A stretch of 5,999 bases of DNA from Treponema sp. GTDB lineage: Bacteria > Spirochaetota > Spirochaetia > Treponematales > Breznakiellaceae. A program made the position numbers and the translations under genes. The notes beneath the pieces were generated by a model. The model searched no databases, had not been told where the DNA came from, and was given only the letters and a program-made list of their open reading frames with translations. Within the stretch, counting starts at the first letter, position 1. Each line of letters begins with the position of its first letter. Shown one piece after another: positions 1-5,951 of this stretch. Where the stretch lies: contig JAISGE010000016.1 of assembly GCA_031263265.1 (NCBI GenBank), forward strand, positions 1 through 5,999, read 5' to 3'.

Positions 1-627
1 CAGGTACAGCCGAAAAAAACCGTGGCCCTCCTCAAGAGCCGGCTCTGGACCGTGGACTATGAAGAGGGGCTTCAGCGGGTGTATTACCGGGAAAACCTCT
101 ACGTCAAACTCTACGCCGCAGCGGACTGGTTTTCTCCTGCGGACACCGAAGCGCCCACCCTGGAAACCGTGGAATTTTTTGATCGCAAAACCCACAAAGC
201 CGTCCCGCTGGAAGAAATTCCGCCGGTGATCTTTTCCGAGGTGATGCGGGACGTGGACCTTGTGGTCTCGGTGGCCCACGTCGGCGGCGTAGACCCGGAG
301 GCAAGCCACTCCACGATAGAGATGCGCGCCGCCATTGTCCGGGAACTGCTGCGGCTCCTCCACATTGTCAACGTTACCGTCGAGGGCCGCCACGCGAAGA
401 TCTCAGGCCGGCTGGGAGAGTACACCGTGCATCTGGGAAGCGCCCAGGTACACAAGATGGGCCGGGGCGCGGTAAACATCCTCGCCGTGCCCAGCCAGCA
501 CCGCGGCAGGGTCTTCCTGCCCTTTGCCGACGACGATCCCCGCAGTGCGGAAGTCATGTCCAAGATCATCCTTCTTGCCGAAGACGAGACGATCAAAGAC
601 CCGGCGATCCTGGTCCAGATTGGGTAG
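1..627 (+). CDS. C-terminal part of a DUF4132-family protein (5' end outside window)
   Basis: The frame is open from base 1 (Q-V-Q-P-K-K-T-V...) to TAG at 625-627, giving 208 residues with no upstream stop. The GTG at 22 has no convincing ribosome site, so I read this as the tail of a longer gene. Motifs resembling the C-terminal region of DUF4132 (MolR/YehI-like) proteins are visible: RVYYREN near residues 26-32, IPPVIFSEVMRDVDL at about 73-87 followed by VVSVAHVG, a VEGRHAKISGRLGEYTVHLGS stretch (starting near 126), and the ending VFLPFADDD...SKIILLAED near 171-195 with a final DPAILVQIG. The biochemical role of this family is not established; proteins of this type are usually large and cytoplasmic. 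The family call comes from recalled motif similarity, not a search. GC content is much higher than in the following 1.3 kb. Confidence 0.72.
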   Translation, partial: QVQPKKTVALLKSRLWTVDYEEGLQRVYYRENLYVKLYAAADWFSPADTEAPTLETVEFFDRKTHKAVPLEEIPPVIFSEVMRDVDLVVSVAHVGGVDPEASHSTIEMRAAIVRELLRLLHIVNVTVEGRHAKISGRLGEYTVHLGSAQVHKMGRGAVNILAVPSQHRGRVFLPFADDDPRSAEVMSKIILLAEDETIKDPAILVQIG

Positions 628-731
628 GGCGCGGTGCTGCCGGGAAAACGCCCTCTGCGGCGACCGAAGCGGTGAGGACGTTGACGCAACAAATATGGAG
701 TATATGGAACGTTATACGAACTTGAACCCGC

Positions 732-1120
732 TCAAAATTCTTCTAGCAAACTTTCTAAAATATTTTCTTTATCAATCGCTTGCTCAATAATTCTATCTTT
801 TAATTCTTTGCTAATTACAGTTAATCTTCTGTCAAAAAACAACTCATAATCATCATTCAATACACCAAATTCTGTTAAATTATTAATATGGTAATATTTA
901 CAATATGGTTAATCAAAAACATTTCGTCTCCCTTCTTTTCTAAATAAGCCCTAGGAAAGAAATGATGATAATTTTTACTATTTGCCTGCTTTAACCAATC
1001 ATTACTAATATTAACCAATGAATCATCATTGAAAGATTTTGGCTGATGATATGTGAATAAATACAATATTGCCTTAACGAAATTTTTACCAGCACTAAAC
1101 CAACCATTAAGTTTAACTCC
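732..1120 (-). pseudogene. Remnant of a DUF262/DUF1524 (GmrSD-like, HNH) protein gene, C-terminal part, broken
   Basis: Two minus-strand frames together resemble the C-terminal HNH half of DUF262/DUF1524 proteins, relatives of the GmrSD type IV restriction enzymes that cut modified DNA. Piece 1 (1120 down to the TAA at 877-875) reads GVKLNGWFSAGKNFVKAILY, then FTYHQPKSFNDDSLVNI, SNDWLKQANSKNYHHFFPRAY and INHIVN. The HHFFP and NHIVN blocks look like the HNH metal/catalytic residues. Piece 2 is in another frame, open from 908 to the TGA at 734-732, and reads HINNLTEFGVLNDDYELFF, then DRRLTVISKELKDRII, a typical family ending. The expected residues between NHIVN and HINNL are missing, so a deletion plus frameshift near 897-907 is the simplest reading. 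An in-frame TAG at 1123-1121 closes the 5' side, and no N-terminal DUF262 domain follows. It cannot make a working nuclease. An alternative is a sequencing error at the frame change, but that would not explain the missing segment. Confidence 0.72.
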
Positions 1121-1232
1121 CTACAGTATACCGCAAGGTGTTGACGGTATAACGCCGATAGGTTATCCTGTAACGGTAAATGGCCATCCCGTATTGGACA
1201 GGTTTATATTTTACCATAAGGAAGGTGTCTTT
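1121..1232. other. Spacer between the nuclease remnant and the lipoprotein-like gene
   Basis: This stretch begins where the minus-strand nuclease remnant stops. On the plus strand it is open in the same frame as the following gene (YSIPQGVDGITPIGYPVTVN and on), so it could be relic coding sequence fused in frame, or simply a leader. It contains a 7-base perfect inverted repeat, TATACCG at 1127-1133 and CGGTATA at 1145-1151, with an 11-base spacer. TTGACG at 1141-1146 and TATCCT at 1164-1169 are 17 bases apart and could form a weak promoter for the gene at 1233. Neither the promoter nor an operator role is secure. Confidence 0.3.
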
Positions 1233-1787
1233 ATGCAAAGTTCGGATTATAACACTTCCGCCATGGAATGTATTAAAATTACCGGTATTAGTGTATTATC
1301 GATAATAGTATTTTTGGCTATTACTGGAGTGATTATGTCTTGTACCACATCAAAAAACAAGGAAAATAATAAAATATTGGTTCAAACAGAATTGAATTTA
1401 TTAATGTTCCAAATTAAAAACAAAATAATAAATTTGGATACATTGAGTGATCAAGAATATATAGACGTTGCCCATAAATTCGTTACATTAATTAATAGTA
1501 TAGGAAAAATAAAATCTTCAAAAGAACATTATTTTAGAAATTATTTCTCAAGAGCACCGCAAACCTTAGATGAAATGGTAAAAATTATTATGAATAAAGA
1601 AGATAATATATTCGAATGGGAATTACTCCCTTGGCAGAAAATGGCGTTTCATATGTATGGAAAAGATGGGGATTTTATGTGGAATAATACCCCTGAAGCA
1701 ATGGCAATGAGTAAAGAGGCAAGCGCATCACAGCCTATTGATAAAAATGACGAAGCAATGAAACGGTATAAAGCATATGAGAAATGA
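1233..1787 (+). CDS. Unrecognised putative lipoprotein or membrane-anchored protein, 184 aa
   Basis: I chose the ATG at 1233 because AAGGAAGG at 1218-1225 lies seven bases upstream; the frame is open further 5', but that part runs antisense through the nuclease remnant. A second ATG at 1263 lacks a ribosome site. The N-terminus has a hydrophobic segment at about residues 16-35 (ITGISVLSIIVFLAITGVIM) ending in S-C37, followed by a polar TTSKNKENN stretch. This could be a relaxed lipobox (V-I-M-S-C), so export and lipidation at Cys37, or it may be a plain membrane anchor. The rest is soluble, Lys/Asn/Glu-rich and probably helical (residues 47-125). A compact segment follows (EWELLPWQKMAFHMYGKDG, 128-146), then a charged tail. 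I do not recognise a catalytic motif and assign no function. Codon use is strongly AT-biased, unlike the flanking genes, which suggests acquired DNA. Confidence 0.6.
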   Translation: MQSSDYNTSAMECIKITGISVLSIIVFLAITGVIMSCTTSKNKENNKILVQTELNLLMFQIKNKIINLDTLSDQEYIDVAHKFVTLINSIGKIKSSKEHYFRNYFSRAPQTLDEMVKIIMNKEDNIFEWELLPWQKMAFHMYGKDGDFMWNNTPEAMAMSKEASASQPIDKNDEAMKRYKAYEK

Positions 1788-1870
1788 TTACATGAATATT
1801 AAAGGATGTACGGCACTGCGTTTCATCCGAGTTTCCATGAAAACCCTGTCGGTGGCGCTTGGGCCTAACG
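1788..1870. other. Non-coding or degenerate tail after the lipoprotein-like gene
   Basis: Base composition becomes more balanced after about 1805. Two overlapping short plus-strand frames exist: ATG 1792 to TAA 1873-1875 (27 codons, containing LRFIRVSMKTLSVALGPNA), and ATG 1806 to TAA 1866-1868 (20 codons, containing FHPSFHENPVGGAWA). Neither has a strong ribosome site. Similar peptides seem familiar to me from short predicted ORFs in Treponema genomes, which would fit a dispersed repeat rather than a gene, but this is recollection I cannot check. A small inverted repeat, TTTCAT at 1821-1826 with ATGAAA at 1837-1842, is also present. Confidence 0.3.
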
Positions 1871-1958
1871 CTTAAGGAAGGATAAGCCCATAGCATTTGC
1901 TAACTCATTAGCTTGTAAGGAAATAAACATTTCTATGGGTTTATCCTTGAGACTTAAG
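1864..1958. repeat. Long imperfect inverted repeat, attC-like or structured element
   Basis: AAGGATAAGCCCATA at 1878-1892 pairs with TATGGGTTTATCCTT at 1934-1948 over 15 positions with a single G-T pair. Outside these arms, CTTAAG at 1871-1876 matches CTTAAG at 1953-1958, with one base on the left and four on the right as an asymmetric spacer. The 41-base interior holds a second hairpin, GCTAA (1899-1903) with TTAGC (1908-1912) around a CTCA loop. Immediately left, GCCTAAC at 1864-1870 shifted by one base (1863-1869) fits the RYYYAAC core of integron attC sites, but the expected GTTRRRY partner on the right is absent. There is no T-run on either strand and the loop is long, so it is not a standard terminator. 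Other readings are a degenerate attC, a short inverted-repeat element, or a structured RNA. Confidence 0.6.
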
Positions 1959-1968
1959 GGAAAAAAGC

Positions 1969-1997
1969 TTGTACAAAAAGCGAAAGTATGGTATAGT
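1969..1997 (+). promoter_or_regulatory. Sigma-70-type extended -10 promoter for argR-pgi
   Basis: TTGTAC at 1969-1974 is a moderate -35 box. Exactly 17 bases later comes TATAGT at 1992-1997, five of six matches to the consensus -10, preceded by TGG so that the extended -10 motif TGnTATAGT is complete. Transcription would start near 2004 and leave a leader of about 60 bases before the argR start. It is the best promoter in the window and lies just downstream of the long inverted repeat. Confidence 0.6.
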
Positions 1998-2007
1998 TAT
2001 ACAGATT

Positions 2008-2019
2008 AATAATATTATT
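2008..2019. promoter_or_regulatory. AT-rich palindrome at the probable argR transcription start
   Basis: AATAATATTATT is a perfect 12-base palindrome just downstream of the predicted -10 box. ArgR-family proteins bind AT-rich palindromes of about 18 bases (ARG boxes, half-site near TGAAT/ATTCA), and many repress their own genes, so this is a candidate operator. It lacks the conserved TGAAT half-sites, so the match is weak and may be only AT-rich leader. Confidence 0.25.
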
Positions 2020-2062
2020 CCTGCTGGTGTATGGTCTATCGGGGTTCGTACAGGAGATATTG

Positions 2063-2536
2063 GTGAAAGAACGACTAGCCCGCTTAAAAGCTGTCCGCAA
2101 ATTGATAAAAACCTACCGGATTGAATCTCAGGAAATTTTGCTGGGATACTTGCACAAAGAAGGCTTTGTAGTTACCCAAGCTACCCTATCCCGGGACTTA
2201 AAACTCCTCAAGGTTGGTAAAATATCCGATGGTCAGAATGGGTATGTGTATTCCCTGCCCGGTGATAAGGAGCGGCAGGAAACCGAGCGAACCTACATCC
2301 ATGATTTCCTACGCGGGTATGTTTCAATTGACTGGTCAGGTAACCTCGTGGTGATCAAGACCTATTCAGGCCATTCTGATTCAGTAGCCTTGGCGGTGGA
2401 TAACTTAGGCTTGGATGATGTATTGGGTACTATTTCAGGGAGAGATAATACGGTTTTTGTCTGTCTTAGAGAAGGGATAAGCGGGGAAAATTTTATGAAC
2501 CGCATGAAAGCAAGCATCCCGGAACTGGAAGCCTAA
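2063..2536 (+). CDS. argR: ArgR/AhrC-family transcriptional regulator
   Basis: This is an arginine-repressor-type DNA-binding protein; family members form hexamers that bind ARG boxes when arginine is bound. I use GTG at 2063 (157 aa), with AGGAG at 2052-2056 six bases upstream. TTG 2060 or an earlier GTG 2027 are possible, but 157 aa fits the usual 150-160 aa. The N-terminal winged-helix domain covers about residues 1-66; the recognition helix is TQATLSRDL at 38-46, almost identical to AhrC, and the domain closes with YVYSLP. The C-terminal oligomerisation and ligand domain covers about 80-157, with GHSDSVALAVDNL at 103-115 and GTISGRDNTVFV at 122-133. The typical arginine-binding GDD is GRD here: the second Asp (128) is kept and the first is Arg. 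The gene is first in a likely operon with pgi, 38 bases downstream. The targets and whether arginine is the ligand cannot be told from the sequence. Confidence 0.93.
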   Translation: MKERLARLKAVRKLIKTYRIESQEILLGYLHKEGFVVTQATLSRDLKLLKVGKISDGQNGYVYSLPGDKERQETERTYIHDFLRGYVSIDWSGNLVVIKTYSGHSDSVALAVDNLGLDDVLGTISGRDNTVFVCLREGISGENFMNRMKASIPELEA

Positions 2537-2561
2537 AGAGGTCCGGGGATATGCTCAGCAT

Positions 2562-2569
2562 AAGGAGGT
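2562..2569 (+). promoter_or_regulatory. Perfect Shine-Dalgarno for pgi
   Basis: AAGGAGGT lies five bases before the pgi ATG and fixes that start. It is the strongest ribosome site in the window, which fits a highly expressed central-metabolism gene placed second in its transcript. Confidence 0.8.
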
Positions 2570-2574
2570 AACGG

Positions 2575-4155
2575 ATGCGTTATGTTGATTTTGATAAGAC
2601 CGCTGGGTATCAAAGACTAGCCGGTCTTGGGGCACGAGGAACCGGGTTTGACTTTGTTTCACAGCTCAATGCCCAACGGGTGGAACAGTGCCAGGTTCCT
2701 ATGGCCGCAGGGCTGACCTATGCCTGGGCAGCTAAAGGGGTGGATGAACCGGTCCTGGAATCCCTCAAGGCCCTCGCGGAGGAACAGGACCTTATGGGTA
2801 AATACAAGGCCATCTTGGACGGGGAGGTGATGAATACCGGGGAAGGCCGGAAAGTGCTGCACCATCTGCTCCGGGGGCAGCTGGGCAAACCGGTAATCCA
2901 CCAGGGAAAGGATCTCGGTGCTTTTTATCGTCAGGAACTGGACCGGTTTTCTCAGTTTGCTGATGCGGTTCATGCAGGTACCATACGAGGTTCTACAGGT
3001 AAAGTCTTTACCACCGCAGTGCAGATCGGTATTGGCGGCTCTGATTTAGGCCCCCGTGCCTTGTACCTGGCCTTGGAAAATTGGGCTGCTGCCGAAGGAA
3101 AGCAGTACTTACAGGGGAAATTCATCTCCAATGTAGATCCTGATGATGCTTCCCAGATTGCCGCTTCAGTATCCCTTGAACAGACCATCTTTATCCTGGT
3201 GTCCAAGAGCGGAACCACCCAGGAAACCCTGGCCAACGAGCTTTTCATCAAAAACAAGCTCAAAAATGCGGGCCTTGATCCCAGTAAACATCTGGTGGCA
3301 GTTACGAGCGAAACCAGCCCCCTGGCCCACAATCCTGCATATCTGGATTCATTCTACATTGATGATTTTATCGGGGGCCGGTATTCATCAAGTTCTGGAG
3401 TGGGCGGGGTGATCCTGTCCCTGGCTTTTGGGAAAGGGGTGTTCCAGGCCATCCTCGCCGGGGCGCATGAGGCAGATACCCTGGCCATGAATCCAGATAT
3501 ACACCAAAACGCGGCACTTCTGGATGCCCTTATCGGTATATGGGAACGCAACTTCCTGGGCTACCCTTATACGGCAATCCTGCCCTATAGCCAAGCCCTT
3601 GCTCGTTTTCCTGCCCACTTGCAGCAGCTTGACATGGAATCCAACGGTAAACGGGTCAACCGGAATGGGGAGCCTCTTTCCTATGCTACAGGTCCTGTGG
3701 TCTTTGGCGAGCCGGGAACCAACGGTCAACATTCCTTTTACCAACTCCTCCATCAGGGTACGGATGTGGTTCCACTTCAGTTCGTGGGCTTTATCGAAAG
3801 TCAGCGGGGAGACGATGTTACGGTGGAAGGGTCCTTGAGTCAAACCAAGCTCAAGGCAAATCTGGCAGCGCAGATCGTGGCCTTTGCCAAGGGGAAAGCC
3901 GACCCTCAGGGCAATAAGGAATTTTGTGGGGGCCGACCCTCAAGCCTTATTTATGGTAAGCGCTTAACCCCTGAAGCCCTTGGCGCGCTCCTTGCCCACT
4001 TTGAAAACAAAGTCATGTTTCAGGGGCTGGTATGGAACCTCAACAGCTTTGACCAAGAAGGGGTACAACTGGGGAAAATCCTCACCAAAAAAGTACTGGC
4101 CGGTTCGTCGGGGGATTCAGCATTGGATGCGTACAGTGCCCTCTTAGGACTGTAG
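2575..4155 (+). CDS. pgi: Glucose-6-phosphate isomerase
   Basis: A cytoplasmic enzyme interconverting glucose-6-phosphate and fructose-6-phosphate in glycolysis and gluconeogenesis. The 526 aa protein appears complete and near the usual 450-550 aa. It carries two SIS-type sugar-phosphate domains: GIGGSDLGPRAL at about 152-163, then the phosphate-binding KSGTTQET at 211-218. PGI signature 1 is DDFIGGRYSSSSGVGG at 263-278. Catalytic residues are recognisable: Glu355 in MESNGKRVN, His386 in GTNGQHSFYQLLHQG, and Lys501 at the end of signature 2, GLVWNLNSFDQEGVQLGK (484-501). In signature 2, Gln stands where Glu is usual; conservative and unlikely to abolish activity. Start is set by the SD at 2562-2569. 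No separate promoter is visible in the 38-base gap, so it is probably co-transcribed with argR. The gene ends convergently against the lactate permease. Confidence 0.97.
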   Translation: MRYVDFDKTAGYQRLAGLGARGTGFDFVSQLNAQRVEQCQVPMAAGLTYAWAAKGVDEPVLESLKALAEEQDLMGKYKAILDGEVMNTGEGRKVLHHLLRGQLGKPVIHQGKDLGAFYRQELDRFSQFADAVHAGTIRGSTGKVFTTAVQIGIGGSDLGPRALYLALENWAAAEGKQYLQGKFISNVDPDDASQIAASVSLEQTIFILVSKSGTTQETLANELFIKNKLKNAGLDPSKHLVAVTSETSPLAHNPAYLDSFYIDDFIGGRYSSSSGVGGVILSLAFGKGVFQAILAGAHEADTLAMNPDIHQNAALLDALIGIWERNFLGYPYTAILPYSQALARFPAHLQQLDMESNGKRVNRNGEPLSYATGPVVFGEPGTNGQHSFYQLLHQGTDVVPLQFVGFIESQRGDDVTVEGSLSQTKLKANLAAQIVAFAKGKADPQGNKEFCGGRPSSLIYGKRLTPEALGALLAHFENKVMFQGLVWNLNSFDQEGVQLGKILTKKVLAGSSGDSALDAYSALLGL

Positions 4156-4166
4156 CCCAAAAGTAC

Positions 4167-4195
4167 CTTGCAGGGGGTTTCCCCTGCAGGTTTAT
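4167..4195. terminator. Hairpin in the convergent gap, probable shared terminator
   Basis: TGCAGGGG (4169-4176) and CCCCTGCA (4181-4188) form a perfect 8-bp GC-rich stem around a GTTT loop, extended by T-G and C-G pairs to 4167/4190. On the plus strand it is followed by TTTAT, a weak tail for pgi. On the minus strand the stem is followed by AAGGTACTTTTGGG, with a short T-run somewhat distant from the stem, so termination of the permease transcript is plausible but less sure. It fills the 42 bases between the two stop codons. Confidence 0.6.
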
Positions 4196-4197
4196 AA

Positions 4198-5928
4198 CTA
4201 GAACGACGAATACCCCGAGCCAAGCAAGCTGTAGGCCACGATAGCTACTACAACCCCATAGAGCAAGAAAGGCCAGAAGGTCTTTTTAATAATATCCCCC
4301 TCCCGGTTTGAAAGCCCCACCACGGTACAGACCGCCACGATGTTGTGGACGCAGATCATGTTGCCCATCGCTCCGCCCGCTGCCTGGGCCGCCACGATGA
4401 CCACCCGGGACAGGTTAAGCTGGCCGGCGATGTCCCATTGGAACAGGCCGAAGAGCATGTCCGACACGGTGTTTGAACCGGTGATGAAGGCGCCAAGCCC
4501 CCCCACGTAGGCGGCAAAGACCGGCCATACCGAGCCAACCAGATCGGCCATCGCGGTGGCCATAGCCATAGGCATGGAGGGGAGCGTCCCCGAGACCCCG
4601 GATTCCGCTAACTGCGCGGCCAGAGCCGGGTTAAAACCGCCGGATCCCTGGAATATCTTGACCAGGGCCACCGACGCGCAAAGAGATATGGCGGCGGCCT
4701 TCATCTTTTTAAGGGTATCAAGCCAAGCCCGGGAGACCTTTTTACCGGGGATTTTATGCATCCAAATGGTAACAACCGAAATGAGCATGAAGGGAACGGT
4801 TCCCGGCAGGTACAGCAGCTTAATACTGTTATCGCTCACCCCCTGATACCCCAGAATATTCGTAAAGTTGATGACCAGGTATTGGTTCATCCATGCCTTC
4901 AAGGGCAGCACAGCAACTCTGGTTATCACGAGAAGGAGGCCGATGAGGATATAGGGCATCCAGGCTTTGAGCTGACTCATGCGGGGTTTCAGTTCCCCTT
5001 TTTCATCATAGGCAATTGCTCCGGTCCAGCTCTTTTCCCACCCGGAAACTTCTCCGAAGGTCCAGATATCTTTGGGGACGCAGAAACCCCGTTTGGCTCC
5101 GAACATGACGATACCCAGACCAATCAAGCCCCCCATCAAAGAAGGAGCTTCAGGTCCTATAATCCAAGCTATGAACAGATAGGGGATGATAAAGGAAACG
5201 GCCGCAAACAGACAGAACTTCCACGCGGCAAAACCATCTTTCCAGGAACGGGAAGGCCCAAAAAAACGAGTGATAAACCCCAACATAAAAATGGGGAGGA
5301 CCACCGCCATAGGGGCGTGCATAAAGGTAACGGTTTGGCCGATGATCTTGAAGAAATGCTCCGGGGATTGGAAGATTCCCGCATCCACCGCAGTCTTGAT
5401 AACTTCCTGCAGGGAAGCGCCGAATCCGCTTATAATAGGGGTGCCTACAGCGCCGAAGGTTACCGGGAAGGAGTTAAAGGCAAGACAAAGTACCGCCGCA
5501 GCCATAGGCGGGAAGCCCAGGGAAAGCAAGAGCGGCGCAGCCAGCGCTGCCGGGGTACCGAAACCTGCGGCTCCTTCGATGAAGGCGCTGAACATATAGC
5601 CTATGATGATGGCCTGTACCCGCATATCTTTACTGATCTGCCGCATCCCATACTGAATGGTTTCCATACCCCCGGAAACTTGCAAGGTATGCAGGAGCAG
5701 CAACGCGCCGAACACAATGATCAAGACACTGGCCGCGCTGCTTATCCCTTGGAGGGTGAGGGCAAACACATAGGGGACAGGGAGCCGCCACACCATGACC
5801 GCAAAGACAAAACAGGCAAACCAGGCTATAGGCATAGCCTTCATGGCGCCCATGCGCATTCCTACCATTAACACTAATGCCAGCAGGATAGGAATTAATC
5901 CAACCAAGGCAAGAATACTTACAGACAT
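4198..5928 (-). CDS. lctP: L-lactate permease (LctP/LldP family)
   Basis: An inner-membrane lactate:proton symporter of the lactate permease family (TC 2.A.14), 576 aa, close to the usual 530-580. It is strongly hydrophobic with roughly 12-14 membrane segments, the first at about residues 5-24. Family hallmarks are present: [19 protein letters not shown] (116-134), [15 protein letters not shown] (151-165), [14 protein letters not shown] (481-494), and [20 protein letters not shown] (515-534). The C-terminus ends after a last membrane segment (about 553-572). The ATG at 5926-5928 has GAGGAG (5938-5943) nine bases upstream, and upstream sequence carries the end of another gene. It follows a GlcD/LctD-type dehydrogenase gene by 23 bases on the same strand, so lactate import and oxidation are probably expressed together. 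Glycolate is an alternative or second substrate in this family. No promoter of its own is seen. Confidence 0.95.
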   Translation of the reverse strand: MSVSILALVGLIPILLALVLMVGMRMGAMKAMPIAWFACFVFAVMVWRLPVPYVFALTLQGISSAASVLIIVFGALLLLHTLQVSGGMETIQYGMRQISKDMRVQAIIIGYMFSAFIEGAAGFGTPAALAAPLLLSLGFPPMAAAVLCLAFNSFPVTFGAVGTPIISGFGASLQEVIKTAVDAGIFQSPEHFFKIIGQTVTFMHAPMAVVLPIFMLGFITRFFGPSRSWKDGFAAWKFCLFAAVSFIIPYLFIAWIIGPEAPSLMGGLIGLGIVMFGAKRGFCVPKDIWTFGEVSGWEKSWTGAIAYDEKGELKPRMSQLKAWMPYILIGLLLVITRVAVLPLKAWMNQYLVINFTNILGYQGVSDNSIKLLYLPGTVPFMLISVVTIWMHKIPGKKVSRAWLDTLKKMKAAAISLCASVALVKIFQGSGGFNPALAAQLAESGVSGTLPSMPMAMATAMADLVGSVWPVFAAYVGGLGAFITGSNTVSDMLFGLFQWDIAGQLNLSRVVIVAAQAAGGAMGNMICVHNIVAVCTVVGLSNREGDIIKKTFWPFLLYGVVVAIVAYSLLGSGYSSF

Positions 5929-5951
5929 AATCGCTTTCTCCTCTATAAAAA

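Noticed and set aside
111..692. Minus-strand open frame (193 codons) opposite the DUF4132 tail
   Set aside because: The Ser/Arg/Thr-rich product without domain features is typical of a shadow in GC-rich coding DNA, and the plus strand carries family motifs.
628..731. Possible terminator or RNA after the DUF4132 gene
   Set aside because: No stable hairpin with a T-run and no tRNA-like or other RNA pattern could be seen; GTATA (near 700) with TATAC forms only a 5-bp repeat.
524..790. Plus-strand frame running out of the DUF4132 gene into the island
   Set aside because: It overlaps the 3' end of the DUF4132 frame and then crosses the sharp composition change and the nuclease remnant; Arg/Ser-rich start and no ribosome site.
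1053..1232. 5' extension of the orphan ORF to an upstream ATG at 1053
   Set aside because: Bases 1053-1120 are the antisense of a recognisable DUF1524-like sequence, and the ATG at 1233 has a clear ribosome site.
1871..1958. Intrinsic terminator for the orphan ORF
   Set aside because: The loop is 41 bases and no T-run follows on either strand.
2027..2062. Longer ArgR start at GTG 2027
   Set aside because: It would add 12 residues not typical of the family and lacks a ribosome site, while AGGAG is well placed for GTG 2063.
2551..2571. Tiny ORF (MLSIRR) between argR and pgi
   Set aside because: Six codons overlapping the pgi Shine-Dalgarno; most likely chance, with no attenuator structure visible.
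4756..5871. Long plus-strand open frame (371 codons) opposite the lactate permease
   Set aside because: It is antisense to a clear full-length LctP; its product is Gly/His/Arg-rich and low in hydrophobic residues, as expected for a shadow frame, with no recognisable domain.
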